64,000 bases of DNA from positions 1,260,590-1,324,589 of the forward strand of contig FN649734.1 of the NCBI GenBank assembly GCA_000310025.1, read 5' to 3'. This document shows, in pieces, positions 51,219-63,660 of the stretch. A model generated the notes under the pieces. It saw only the letters and a program-made list of their open reading frames with translations, ran no database searches and was not told the DNA's origin. Every line of letters begins with the position of its first letter. Position 1 is the first letter of the stretch. This DNA comes from Ectocarpus siliculosus (taxonomy: Eukaryota > Sar > Phaeophyceae > Ectocarpales > Ectocarpaceae). The position numbers and the translations under genes are program-made.

Positions 51219-51434
51219 CTACAGAGCAAGCGTTGCCCCAATAGCTGCAACTGCTGCACCCACAAGAAACAAGGTAGCGTAGAATCGCACTCCGCCAGAA
51301 GGAGACGAAAATGCCAGTTCTTGAAGGGACGCCTCGAACGCTCCGGCGAAGGACTGACAGAATGAGAGCACAGCCAACCAAAGGCCCCAAGGCAACAAGA
51401 GGGCTAAGGTCAGGCGTACGGGGACACTGCGTGA
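51219..51434 (-). CDS. ALG2: ALG2 C-terminal membrane exon
   Basis: The reading frame [20 protein letters not shown] ... [16 protein letters not shown] ends at TAG (51221-51219). A phase-0 acceptor CAAAAG|TCACGC at 51434 fits the phase-0 end of the previous exon (GAG|GTATGG at 51987). Two hydrophobic segments would anchor the enzyme in the ER membrane. An extra small exon in the 550-bp intron cannot be excluded, because the usual family sequence just after the ENFSME block is not obvious. Confidence 0.6.
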   Translation of the reverse strand, partial: SRSVPVRLTLALLLPWGLWLAVLSFCQSFAGAFEASLQELAFSSPSGGVRFYATLFLVGAAVAAIGATLAL

Positions 51435-54400
51435 CTTTTGGTTGGGTGGTAAGGTACGGATGCCGGCGATGAACGCGCAAGCATAACGCGGTGCTACGAG
51501 TGCCACAGAAATGACAGCGGGTAGTTAAAGACAGATCACAGGAGAGGTCACACGACACATCCCCGGAACGGCAAACCGACTGGAACCTCAAAGGAGTGAG
51601 TCTACTTTCCAGAGCACGCGATCACGCTTGCTTGCGGAAGAGAGGCGAAATGCTTCGGAGTGCCACAAAGGACATTCACATCGCTTCTGAGTGCACGTTG
51701 CGCCTAGGCTGCAACAACAGCGTCATCGACGAATGACATTGTTCACCAGTGTAGATATCATTGCCTGCCGTGAGATGCGGGACCAAAGGATGTACCCATG
51801 CCGGCCCTGCCTACCATACCGGCCCTGCCTACCATACCGGCCTGCCCTCGGTCTGACCCAACGATAGATAGACTACACGTTGGAAAAATATCAAGGCGCC
51901 CGTGGCAACAATATTGAGACACAGACAGGTTCAGAATTTCCACCACCCCCACCCCGTTCGGGAACTTTTTCACCTACATACCATACCTCCATCGAGAAAT
52001 TCTCCTGGACGCGCCGCCGTCCCCTCTCGCCCATGGCTCCGCCGAGGGAGGGGTCGCGCGCGAGGCGCACGATGGCGGAACCAAACGCCTCCGCGGTGGC
52101 ATCGCACAGAAACCCCGTGCGTTCGTGAACGACGGTTTCAAGGGGACCGCCTGTGTAGGAACAACGGGTGCAACAAAAAAATAGCGATTGTTCGTCGGCG
52201 AGTTCGGTAACTTTACGACTGACTACAGAGGATTGGACCAGACCGGGCTGGGGAGGGGCGGCCGATTGTGAGACCTGGTGCGAGAAGGTTCCTATGGAGT
52301 AGGGAAAGTGCAGGGCAAGACCCAGGCCGCCTGTGGTCATCTTTGCGCCAAACCCGGTCTGCCGGAGGGCGCGTTACAGGCGAGCGATTCAAGTGGAAGG
52401 GCCTCCCCAGGGGCAACGCACGGGGAGTGAGGTTGACGCCGCAGAAGAAGCAACGCGGGGCCAATACAAACCTCCCCAACGATCCCAAGAAACCCCGGGC
52501 GACGTCAGAGCTACATGTTAAAGTGCCGAGAAATCGCCGAACCGTCACAGGACGCACCCACCGCTCTGTGAAAAGCAGAACCAAAAAGTACCTACGAAAC
52601 GAGCGGAGAGATACACATGTAGATTTTATTGACCGGAGGATAGGAGGTCTCACCCGAGTTCACCGCGATCACCGGTGCCCCGCAACACATCGCCTCCACG
52701 GGAACGATGCCGAAGTGCTCGCGGGACGGGGTGTAGAGCACGCACGACGCCTGTCGCAGGAGCTCAGCCCTTGCGTCTGGGCATGCGGCGGGGTTGCGGC
52801 GAACGGGCAAAAAAACACCAGGTGGGGGGGGGGGTAGAAACAGGAATGCGGGGGGGACGCATGATGGCATTTTCTGAACATGCGACGAGGTAGGCGTTGG
52901 ACATCATGTGTTTGTGTGTGCGTGTGTGTGTTTAATTTTCATCGACCGTGCTAGCTGCGTTTTCTGCGTGTGCGGTTGGGGCGGAGTGGACAGAGGATGC
53001 AGGGGGGGAGGGGGGGGAACGCATGAATATGACACAATACTGCTCTACCTGCGAAAGGCGAAATGGTATGCAGCTAGAACCATTGTGTCGACGGGCACCC
53101 TCAAAACATGGGCTGTAGCCCCTCCTACGCCGGCAGGTGGAAGCAGGAGAGTGGAAGGAGCGACGAGCCGCGGAAGCTGGCTCCTTCTTCACTTGCGCGG
53201 CAATGAGTAGCAAGCGAGCAAGGCCCTGGCGAGCGGAGGAGCAACACACCTCTCGCCGGCGGCTGCAGAGTGTGGAACCAGCGGCTCAATCGAGGCCATA
53301 GAATTTCTCAGTAGCAGAAGAGGGAAATTCTTGGATCTGTTGGCATCACCTTCTACGTCGACCTACCTCCTACATCACCGGCAGGGAGAGCCCGAACGGC
53401 AGCACCATCACGTACGCCCGGGTCAAGCGAAAAAAAGAAAAAGCAACTTCTCAACACACAAGTGCACGGGTTGCACCGCAGGCGCCCCCCCGTACTGCTC
53501 GTCCTCAGCCCTTTCATGTCCAACCAACAACACAAACAATCGCAAAAAAAAAGAAAAAAAAGGAAATCACGAAATTCCGCGTGTTCCGCCTTACCGTCGG
53601 CGACGTTAGTCCGAAACTCCACGAGGCTGTCCAGGCCGAGCCTTGCGGCGCAAGCCTCGAGCTCGGACAAGTGATCCACGTTCTCCGGTACACGCTTGTC
53701 GTAGCCACCTTCCGGCAAATAGCATCGACAATACGAACGAGCAAAATGGACATCAACGGCCTTCTAGGCGAAAGCAAAATCAACAAATGCATAGGGGGAA
53801 GCAAAATCATCAACCAGCGTCCGTAAAACATATCCACAGGAGAAGAAACCGGCATCAACCACCGAGATTCTTGTCCGCCAAAGGATAAAAAACCGCGAGC
53901 GGGGCAAAACAACACCCATCCTTGAACTGGTTGCGGTTTTGTGAGCCCCTTGCGCATGTGTTGCCCCCAACGCATTCGGTCAAACGAATCTAACTTTCCC
54001 TCCAAAACGCAGCGAATGTGCTACCAAAAAAAACGCCACGGAAGGCGTAGCCACGCGTCCCGCGAAAAATGAGTGGTTCACGGTGAAATCGCCGTGAAAA
54101 AAATAGGGAGACTGGTAAGTACAACATAACGAAGAGAACCTCCACAGACCCGAACAACCCTACGCCACACATCTCGCCGGTGGTGTTGCGGACAAGGACT
54201 CGTCGTCATCGCGAGAAGAGACCGGGGGCAGCGGGGGGCGCAACATGAAACGTCCTTATTCAAACCCTAACGCCCTTTACCCTAACGTCCTTATCCCTAC
54301 GTCTCCCCCCTTGGCCCCTCAAGCAGCCTTGAGCCCTTCGAAAAATATTCCAAACATGCCTGCACCAGAACAAAGTTGGGATATCGCACCCCACACGAAG

Positions 54401-57400
54401 GGTAGGTAGATACCACAACACGTTCGGTAAACCCACCGGCGATAACGAGCCGGAGCCCTCTGAGGCTTGCCTCCTCGACGCCCATCTCACCGAGGGCCCA
54501 TCCGAGGGCCTCTACCGCCAGGGGGAGGTTCTTTTTCCTCTCGAATCGGTTCAGGGACACGATTGGTCCTGGCAAAAAGGTGCGTCACGTGCAACAGTAG
54601 CGGGTAGGGGTAGGTGTCCACAAGGGCAAGGTCAAGACATGCGGCGTATCGAAAGGCAGGCTCCAAGTCAACCCTGACCATTGGTACCGTTCCTTTGATG
54701 TTGCAAGCAACATAATCCCCCCCAAGACCCGCGATTACTACAGGGCGCTTGTTCGTGCGAAACGGCTTGACGCCTATAATAGATGCCACGGGACGCGTTG
54801 GTTTTCATCGCTCGTGGCAAGTGCGAACAAGCGGAGAATGAAATAGGGGTGGACCCAGACATGCTACCAACTTGGGGGGGGGGGAGGCGCAATACGCACG
54901 AGGGAGTACTTTTCGATGTTGACGAACAATGCCGCGGGCTTGCTCAGGTAGGACGTTCCACGACACAGACAACCATGGTAGTGTCTGGGGAGAATACTGG
55001 TGACCTCGTAGTGGGCGCGTGGATGGTTTGTGTTGACCATACGCTGGGAGGAGATGCGACGGCGTGTACACACTTCCTCGCTACTTATGTCTTGTCTGCC
55101 TCTCTGTCTGCTGGACCCCGCCTTCGTGTCTGTACACCCCCCCTCTCCGTGCCATCACGCAAAGGGGAATAAAGGGCGCTCGATAGTTTGCACTATTGAC
55201 GCAGTCGAGCCTTACCCATTTTCGAGGGAGGGGCCGTTTCGCCGTGTCCCCGTGCCGGGTACGCCTCGACGTCGGTGGGTGGGTACAAGACCCTCAACAC
55301 CCTTCCGCTCCCACCCCCTGCCGCCACGGCTCCAGCCGCGGCATGTCCGCCTGCTCCCCCCGGCCCCTCTCGTACTTCCCCCTTTTGCTCTGCTTGGTCG
55401 CCACAGCCGTTGGCGGATGCAGGAATATTTCGTTGAACCGGCAGCACGACGACCGAACAAACAGCAACAGCAACAACAGCAACATCAGTGGCAACGACTA
55501 ACCGAAGAGTGTGGTGCACTGTTTCGGCTCCTTGTCCTACACTTGGAGACGGGACCACAGAAAATATACAGACAACGAACGCTTTCGGGAGCCTGTCCCT
55601 TCCCCTCAAGCTAAGGATGTCGTACTTGCGCAGAGATGTACCGGATGGGAAAGAAAAACATGAGGCAGAGTCCCGCCCAGCCAAAAAACAACAAACTTTG
55701 TCTGGCCCGAATACACGAGAAGAAGAAAAAACAAATGGCGCAACAAGACGCGATGGCCCAAGGAGAAAACAAAAAAACACAGCCGTTGGTTGGAAAGCAG
55801 GGAAAAAGGGGACGCATACGGCGTGGGGGCCCTCAGGATAGTGTGGTCCCAACACCCGAAGCAAAGATCCTCTGATCAACCATGGCTTTGCTCAACCCCA
55901 CCACCGGCGTATCTCGCTTGCAGCAAGCGGGGTTTCTAACAAAAAGCACGCACAAGCAGCAATCAGACGGTGTCGTTACCACCACACGAAGCGTTCGTTC
56001 ACCTGAAGAAAAGGCCCTCCCCAGCCGCGGGAAAGCTTCTCTGAAAATTCCCGCCGTGAAGTCGCTGTTCACCGCAACCGAGGAGGCGCTTCCGGTTGTG
56101 ACCTCTTCCAGGCTGGTTCAATAGAAAAACCCGTATTTAGGGCACGGCGCGTTAAGGGCAGATGTTACGGGGGGGTAATGCAAAGGAGACGGCAAAAACA
56201 AATACACCAGTAAAACAGAAGAAAGTTCATGAAAAACAAAACAAAACACGAGCACCTGGGAAAGCCTGTTGTACGATGTCGAGCAATATCCATGAGCAAT
56301 ATATCAACAGCCAGCCAGGCGAAATCTGGGAGTATGCTCTGCAGAATTAGCGGCGGAAAATTCCGCATAACGTTCCCCAATAACCGCTGCAGTGGCGGGA
56401 AACATATTTACCAAGGCAAGATCATCATACATGTATAACACCAAAAAAAAAAACAGCAGCGACTGATGGAAGTCTCCCTGAGCAACAAGGACAACTAGCG
56501 CGTGGCCGCAAACAACAACAGAAGACCCAACGCGCTCTCACAGGTCGAGCGGCCACCGGTAAGCCCTCTTCAGAGCCGACCCCCTTCGCACGCAGAGAAG
56601 CTTGTCCGGAAAGTGGCAGTAGAACAGCACCTGCATCAGAAAGAAGTCAGTGGACGGCGTACAGCAGCGAACGCTTAACTCATAACATGCACAAGCGTTC
56701 TCGACGCGCGGGCGCGTTGACAGGAAGTGCCACGAAGCAGACCATCGCCAAACCTGGGGGGGGCAGATATTCTTGCCGAACCAGTTCGGCAATCGACTGA
56801 ACATTCATCTTGATGCGGGCGATCATCCATGCTTCCTGCCTCTAGGACAAGGGTTTCGTGGACGTTCGGGCCGTCTACCGCCACTTTCGCGCATAAAGAG
56901 AATTTTTTTCTCATCTCGGGGGAATGGATTTTTGTTCTCATCTCGGGCGGGAAACAAGACGAAGGAGGGGTAGGAGAGAGGGTACCGCAAGGTCGGCCTG
57001 AAGGGCAATTTAAGGGAACACCGCAGGGCACAAAGCATAGCATACGCGTGCACTATCCGAAGAGAAAATATTACTAATTGAAGGCCCTCTGCACCCGTGG
57101 CACATTCACGCCAGGGCGAAAAGCATGACGCGTGCACTAGTGGAAGCGGAACAACTTAAGCTGCTGAGACCACCGTGGATGCCGCGTAGCACGACGAAGG
57201 GGTCCCGAGAACGGCGGGGAGATCGAAAAAAAGAAAAAAATAGCAGGATGTTCCTCGGAGGTGTCCACTTGCAGAGTAGAAGCGAACACGATACATCGAT
57301 GAACGCCCGCGCAGCCTTCCATGATCCGAATTCTTGGGAAGAGGTAATTTTGTCGCGATAGACAAGCACGACAAACAAAAAGCAGCGACACTATTCCAAA

Positions 57401-60072
57401 TACACCACAAGAGCCCTGTGTACAACCCCCCCACGCCCATGTAGGTCGACGATATAAAAAAACAAAATCGTTGGACAGAAAACTTTAACAGCAGCAGACG
57501 ACTGACCGGTCCTGCTAGTCGTAGAAGAGGCACGGGCGCGGACACCCCGTCGCAAAACACAACCGTAGCAGCACCCTTTTTTCTGCCTTCCTCGTCTTCT
57601 GTTCCTTCCCTCGTCGGAACCACCTCGCTCCTTGCATTGCCGTCGCCAAGCCCAACCCCCCCACCATCCCCCCCCGTTTCCGAGGCCACAAGGGCGGCAA
57701 CGGTTTCGCTTGCCACGACGCAGACGGCAAGCCACAGCATCCTGACAAGAGAGACGAGACGAGAGGCACGCCGACGAAAAGTGAAGAGCGAGAAAACGAA
57801 AAAAAAACGAACGAGCAAGAAGAGTCAACGCGAACACCTTCGTAGAACGAACCAAGCTGGGGCGAGTGAGGGCACGCAGAATGAGGGTTCTTTGGACCCG
57901 CGCGTCGCTCTGGGTACAAACAACAGCAGGTGCAGGCCGTGTCGCACGAACTCAAGCGATACCCCCGCCGGGAAAAAAGGTTGAACATTGGAACCGAAAC
58001 ACGGCACACGGCAGAGCGCATTGCACCCAATCTGACACACGCCTTCTACGCGTGGAAACCCGCCGACGCGATCATTCTTCGCCCACCTTGTTACGGCGCA
58101 AAGCGCAGTGAAACGGCCGAAAGCGAGATGTCTCGGAAGCCAGTCCCCCCGTACCCGGATTCTTCCCGCAAGGACGCCTAGCGAGCAAAAACAAAATGCA
58201 GGAAGACCGTCAGCAACAGTGAGCGTGCGGGATACCCACATTGGGGGCGCCATGCAGAAGATTCGACTATCTTCGAAGGACCTTTTTTTTGTGATTTTTT
58301 TTGTTTCTGGCGTTTGGTCGTCGGCAGTTCTGTTTGTTTTCTCTTGCCAGTCCCTATCTACCCGAAAACGCCTACTTCGAAAGGGAAAACTGCGACACGA
58401 GTAGGGTCAAGACAAGAGCAACCAACCCCTCCACATAGGTGCCCGCGATTGCACCTGAGCCCGAGAACTATTTACGAGCTTGGCTCATGTTACATTGCGT
58501 GGCAGAACCAGCGAAACTTGCTAAATACTACAACCCAGCACTCGTCACTAACCGAGTAAGAGAACAGTACAGGGGCCAACCTCGCTCTTCGTTCACCTGG
58601 CAAACGCGTTCTGTTTGGTGCCTGGCGCCTGTCGCGATTCACATAACACCTCTCCAGCACGTGCAGCGGCATGAAACAAACACTCACGTAGCCGGAGCAA
58701 ATTTCAGAAACCGAACGACTTGACCCACCTTGCCCCGTGGTCTCCTTGAAGCAACGGCTCTCATCGTGGTGCGACGTGTATATCACCACGTCGTGCCCGG
58801 CTCGGCATGCGGCCACCGCAGCGTTCACCACCAGCATCTCCGCCCCACCTTGCGTGCGGATTTGTTGTTGTTGTTGTTGTTGTTGTTGCCGTCTTCACAT
58901 TCTAAACCTTTCCGGTCTCTGCTCAGTACCATCTAAAACCCGTACCGGACCACCTGACGCGGGCGTCTTCCGTGGGTGGTGAATGGAGTCTTATTGGTCG
59001 GAGGGTTGACAAAAAAACTTTCGATCGTGTCGGGCTCCCTGCGCGCAAACAATTAGGTCTGGGTCCTGACCAATCGGGTTCCTCCTTGGACATACTGCTG
59101 CTCGACACCGTACGAAGCGTGCGGCATGTTTTGGCTGTAATTTCAGAAAATACAGACCGAGGCCACAAAGCAAGGTTTCAACGCCGTGCCTACTCCTGTA
59201 GTGGGTACGCACGTGTGGCGAAGCAGCCAGGTGCTGTCCACCCAGCTGTCTAGGTATTGGATCGTGGCAGCCGGGCGGAAAGAGTGTTTGAGTCAACATG
59301 CACGCCATAAAAAGCTGTTGCAATGGTAAAGAGGGGTGCCACATGCAGATGTTCAAACTACACGGTGGAGTTGCGCTCTCGCTGGAGTTGGAATCTGGCA
59401 GTACAAGTGCTTGGGCGTCTCGGTATGTGTATCGGATAGACACTTCAACTATCGTCGTCGAAAACTAGTACGGCTGTCTTCCACTGTTACCCCCAGCCCC
59501 TACAGCTGATTCGTGCATGCTGCGGGTCTTATTTACCGCTTTGTATGTACGCTGTTGCTGCGATTTTGCGGCTGCAGCTGCTCGTCCTCTTGCCATTTTT
59601 CTACCTGCACGCTGCGGTAGGGTGCAAGCCATATGCCCAGTCTTTGACGTCGCTAATCACAGTTTTCGTACCCCCGGCTTGAATTGTGGGGTCTCGCAGG
59701 CGTAGCGTTGTGTTTTGCAGTTTGCAGCGAAGCTCGCGCCGCTTCTCGTCGGCAGAGATGCCCGAATCCATGGTATGTAAAGTAGCAAGTTGGGCGTACT
59801 GGTGTAGCTGAAGCGGAGAGTTCTTTGTACCCATGTGTCATTGTCCTTCGAACGAACAACTCGGGTTTGTTGCAAGAGATCATCAAGACACGTGTACATC
59901 TTCGTCCTACGCTTACCCTTGGCGGCCGCTCATGGCCGGGCACGCAAACACTGCCCGCACAGAGCATCTACATATGGAGGTGCGGTGAGGTGTACGCAAC
60001 GGAGAAGCATCTCGGATCTTGGCGACGTGTCTCACCGATCCCGAGGTCCAAATGCACGAACACGACCTTCAT
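51219..60072 (-). CDS. ALG2: ALG2, GDP-Man:Man1GlcNAc2-PP-dolichol alpha-mannosyltransferase
   Basis: ALG2 adds the second and third mannoses to the dolichol-linked N-glycan precursor on the cytosolic ER face (GT4 family, GT-B fold). Exons: 60072-60036, 58848-58729, 58177-58087, 57741-57507, 56630-56542, 56112-56003, about 55392-55216, 54568-54437, 53708-53595, 53249-53193, 52776-52654, 52150-51987 and 51434-51219. Phases match all through. Signatures in order are [143 protein letters not shown], the GT4 EX7E-type block [20 protein letters not shown], and [18 protein letters not shown]. The last exon has two hydrophobic helices, as in fungal Alg2. The first exon, 37 bp, has HLDLGIGG where the family usually has HPDLGIGG. 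Exon 57741-57507 carries an acidic insertion of about 45 residues, and exon 55392-55216 a Gly/Ala one. Exon 10 is the least certain. Confidence 0.88.
51796..51848. repeat. 18-bp tandem repeat, about three units
   Basis: TGCCGGCCCTGCCTACCA is repeated with small changes (ATACCGGCCCTGCCTACC, ATACCGGCCTGCC). It lies in the last intron of ALG2. On the minus strand it would read [13 protein letters not shown], but the intron position makes coding unlikely. Confidence 0.8.
58861..58980 (-). repeat. Dispersed (CAA)n-tailed repeat, copy 3
   Basis: On the plus strand it starts with (TTG)n, then CGTCTTCACATTCTAAACC, TTTCCGGTCTCTGCTCAGTA and a GACGCGGGCGTCTTCCGTGG end. It lies in the first intron of ALG2, with its (CAA)n end only about 13 bp from the exon 2 acceptor. 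Confidence 0.75.
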
Positions 60073-61012
60073 CGCGCTCAAAGGGCGAAGCCAGTGGCCC
60101 CAGGATGGATGTGACCTTAGCTTGTTTCCTGTGCGTTAGCCTAGAGGTTGCATCAGGAAAAGGTGAAGAGGCGAGTGAGCGAGCAACGTGCGCTCCATCT
60201 ACAAGCTCCATGTCTCCGAGATGCGGCGAGATTACGGGGTTCCGCAGGGTCCCGTAGTCCCGTACTGCGTAGGCCTGTGCTCCGTAGGTGATATTATTAT
60301 TCTTTTTTCGGTGATTTTTTCCGATTATTATATTATTAGGGCGTGTATTAACGAAGTGCCGAAAATCAAAATCCAAATGGGCGCAATATCAAAATCAAAA
60401 TGCGTTATCGTGGAAAACTGAAAAAAGAGGGTCGTGTAGGTTAACGAGGATAGGAGACAGATGAGGCAAAAAAATCAAAAAGACCTGGCACCAGGGGAAG
60501 AGCCAGCAGCGCAGCGGTGATTTTTCTAGGGTTTTACGCTCTTCTGTTCACGTGTTAGCACAGGTTAGCCGATATCTCGCCAAATACTCAACAAGTTGCC
60601 TCAAGAAAGGTGTCCGGAAGGAGCTGGAAACATGGGCTGTTGGGCACTGCCAAGGTTTGGGGCCGTGAGGTGCCGAATGCGCCGAAAAAAAAAGGTTGTG
60701 TTGAAGCAAAAATGCCAACGGTTGCGAGCGGTCCCTTCAAGTTGGGTGTTTTGGGCCGCCACGGGTTGTGATATTCACCAATAACTTCCCGAAGAAGGAA
60801 GCAACAGCAACAGCAACGCCACGCGGCAGGAGGTACGTCTCTGCTTCATCTTTCAAGCCCAAGGTCTGCTACCGTGGGGTATCGTGCGTGTAGGGAAAAA
60901 AGTTTTGGTTGACCCTAAAAAATCCACGTCAGAGACCCATGTTTATGGTCGCCAAATCTTTGCGAAAATGTTTATATTTTCAAACATTTGCGGAAAAAGA
61001 TTTTGTTTCACT
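60073..61012. other. Region upstream of ALG2
   Basis: This should contain the ALG2 promoter. I see no other gene. The sequence has AT-rich patches (TATTATTATTC near 60293) and no convincing core promoter element or RNA gene. Confidence 0.4.
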
Positions 61013-61155
61013 TGTTGTTGTTGTTGTTGTTGTTGTCTTCACATTAAAAACCGTTCCGATCTCTCTCTACCCAGTACCTTCGTATATCCGTACTGATCCA
61101 ACACTCGACGCGGTCGATTCCCGTGGTCACAGGTTAACTTACCCTAAAAAGGTAC
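61013..61155 (-). repeat. Dispersed (CAA)n-tailed repeat, copy 4
   Basis: On the plus strand it runs from TTGTTGTTGTTGTTGTTGTC through TTCACATTAAAAACCGTTCC, AGTACCTTCGTATATCCGTA and GACGCGGTCGATTCCCGTGG. It lies about 540 bp downstream of, and in the same orientation as, the retrotransposon ORF at 61695-63660, so it may be the 3' end of that element. Confidence 0.7.
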
Positions 61156-61359
61156 ACTCAAATAAACTGGCCCCGAGGGGTCCGCAAGTCAATAGAAATC
61201 AACGACAGATATTCTGGGATCCTCCGCTCCCTCTTCACGCTATGCGGGGTATCAACTGAGATTAGCAGTCACTATCTATCATAGGCCGGAGAGAAAGAGG
61301 CACACTCCCTTGGTTCAATCTTGGTACTTCACAACGCAAGCAGAGACAAGTCCATCAGG

Positions 61360-61495
61360 CACAGAAAAAGAGAGAAAAAAAAGAGAGAAAAAAAAGGACA
61401 AAGAGAAAAAAAAAGGAGAAAAAATAAAAATGGAAACCGTAAGGAGAAGAGAAAAAAAATGAAAAAAAAATGAAAAAATGAAAAAAAAGGGCGAG
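61360..61495. repeat. Purine-rich A/G tract
   Basis: Long runs of A interspersed with GAGA or GGAG on the plus strand (polypyrimidine on the minus). It lies just downstream of the retrotransposon ORF and may belong to its 3' region. The apparent Phe/Ser-only ORFs on the minus strand are products of this composition. Confidence 0.8.
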
Positions 61496-61694
61496 GACAA
61501 AGAGGGACCAGGCCGAAAATAACAGGAAGTATGAGGCAGAACAAGGCACACGGTGGAGAGACCACTAACGAACAAGCAAACACGCAAACATGGCCACCAA
61601 CCAGCGATACATTGTAGTGGTACGAAATCACTACTACTGGGGGGTTGGTGCAATGGTGCAGCGTTGGGGGGGGGGGGAATTGGCGAAAAGAGAT

Positions 61695-63660
61695 TCAATC
61701 CGGCACGTGTCGTGCCACTCGGTCCGTCTCTTCTCGTTTGCTTTCTTCCCTCGCCGTCTCGTCCGTCTCCTCCCCCCCTCCCGCCCCATTGGTTGTTGGC
61801 TTGTGGTTTCGTTTGAGCGCTCGTTGTCGGCTGGCCTCTTCTTCCTTCTCGTGCCAGGAGGTCATGAACCTCTCAGCTCCCTGCAGCACCGCCGCATGCC
61901 AGGGTACTCCCCCCTCCACCTTCGCGGCTTCCGTCCACCTTGACTTCGGTGCCGTGTCTTTCGGTACGGGAATTCCGAGACAACTTGGGTCGGTTTTCGT
62001 AGATCCGTGGTCGGCCCCGAAGGCCTTCAGGTCGTCGAGTACACACTTCGGCCAGTTCTATTCCTGTCCCCCCCTACGTGGCTTCTCCTCCCCCGCCAGC
62101 TCGCCGAGCATCAGTCGTTTCGGGAGTCGCCCGTCCGGCTGCCTTGCCAGTGCTCCCGCGAACAGTAGGCGTCGTTGTCGGATCGTGGCTTCAACGCTCT
62201 GGCATTCGACCCTCTTCAGCGTCTGGGCGTACGAGAGCTGCCGGTAGGTGTCTTTCTTGCGCTTGTACCCGATAACTCGAAGGAGCAGTCGGTGGTGTGT
62301 CGACCGCAGCGTCTGATAGTGGCCGCTGAGTGGTGACCATGTCATGCAGCCGTACAGCAGTGCCTCCATCGCCTCCGCCTGGAGGAGGCGGATCTTGAGT
62401 CGGAATGGCGCTTTCGGTCTGTCGAAGAGCTCCTGGCCATATCGCCTGAGGCACGCCCACGCTCCTCTGCTCCTGTAGCTGATCTCCCGGGTGAGGTCGC
62501 CATGTTCGTTGACGAGACCACCGAGGTACCGGAACTCGGTCGTCTGGGCGTATTTCTGTCCCGCGGCTTCGATAGTCAGTGGTGGAGGAGGAGGCGGGGG
62601 GGACTGTGATGTTGCAGTCGGCTTGTCCTTCGCGCGCATCAGGAGCGTCTCCGTCTTCTTCTCCGACACCGTTAGCCCGAACTCTCCGAACACCTCAACG
62701 ATGATGGTCATCATTCTCGCCAGTCCTTCTGCAGACCTCGATACGACGCCGGCATCATCGGCATACAGCATCCCCCATACTGCCCTCCGTATTCGGTCAA
62801 GGGGTGTCTCCTCCCCCCCCCCCGCTTCCGTCTTCCCCTCCTCCAAGCACACCAGATTCCGCAGAACAACATCATCCTCGCTGAATCGGATAACGACGAC
62901 CTCGAGGACCTCGGCGAAGAAGATGTTGAACAGCAGTGGGGATAGCACACATCCTTGTCGCACACCCTGTGTGACGAAGAACCAGTCCGATAGTTCTCCG
63001 TCGTCCATGCGCACCCGGGCCCGCATTCCATCGTGGAATTGGCGGATGACTTTGATTAACTTCGCGGGAATCCCGGCCCTGGCCAGCACCTTCCATAGCA
63101 TCTCTCGGTCCACCGAATCATACGCCTTCTTCAAGTCGACGAAGCACATTTAGAGCGATATTTTCTTTCTCCGCCCCAGCTCCTGGAGGCGACGCACGAC
63201 AAACAGCATGTCGACGGTGGATCGCCCCGGTCGGAATCCGCACTGTTCCTCCGGGAGGATGTTGTTGGCTTCGCAGAAGGCGCTTAGACGGTTGGTGATG
63301 ATCTTGATGGGAACCTTGCCTACGTGAGATAGTAGCGAAATCCCTCTGTAGTTGTTACAGTTGGACCGGTCACCCTTCTTGTACAGCACCTTGATGGTTG
63401 CGTCCTTCCACTCTTGGGGGGATATCTCCTCCGTTCCACACCTTGACGAGGATGGCATGGAGGTGTCTCAGGACAACGGGTTCGTCGTCATCGATCTTGA
63501 GCAATTCGGCAGGGAGGGAGTCATGGCCGGGTGCCTGTTTATGGGAGAAAATCTTCGGCAAAATATTCTCAAACATTTTGATGGGGCAAAAGTCGCTCGT
63601 TTGACAAAATATTCTCAAACATTTTGAAATGGGGCAGGTCGCGAAAATGTTTCCCAAGAA
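61695..63660 (-). pseudogene. Non-LTR retrotransposon reverse transcriptase, degenerate
   Basis: The minus strand encodes a LINE-type reverse transcriptase: [55 protein letters not shown] (catalytic Asp, motif A), [19 protein letters not shown] (motif B), [11 protein letters not shown] (motif C, YADD) and [15 protein letters not shown] (motif D). The usual C-terminal [14 protein letters not shown] ... LLYGCMTW region follows. At least three lesions are visible: a frame change near 63455-63490, an in-frame TAA near 63150 just before [10 protein letters not shown], and an in-frame TAG near 62055 before NWPKCVLDDLKAFG. The frame then continues to 61695. The N-terminal endonuclease part is absent, so this is probably a 5'-truncated, inactive copy. 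It may still belong to a larger family in the genome. Confidence 0.85.
63551..63630. repeat. Short direct duplication at the 5' edge of the retroelement
   Basis: CAAAATATTCTCAAACATTT occurs at about 63559 and again at about 63605, each followed by a GGGGCA word. The unit is about 47 bp. It lies where the recognisable reverse transcriptase sequence ends and may mark a truncation or insertion scar. Confidence 0.7.

Noticed and set aside
51758-51973. Repeat protein [13 protein letters not shown] as an exon of ALG2
   Set aside because: No phase-compatible borders; ALG2 family members have no such repeat; better explained as an intronic minisatellite.
55193-55879. 228-codon minus-strand ORF as a separate gene
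   Set aside because: Only its end (about 55392-55216) joins in phase to ALG2; the rest is intron.
61315-61698. Phe/Leu-rich minus-strand ORFs resembling membrane proteins
   Set aside because: They are produced by the polypyrimidine tract at 61360-61495.
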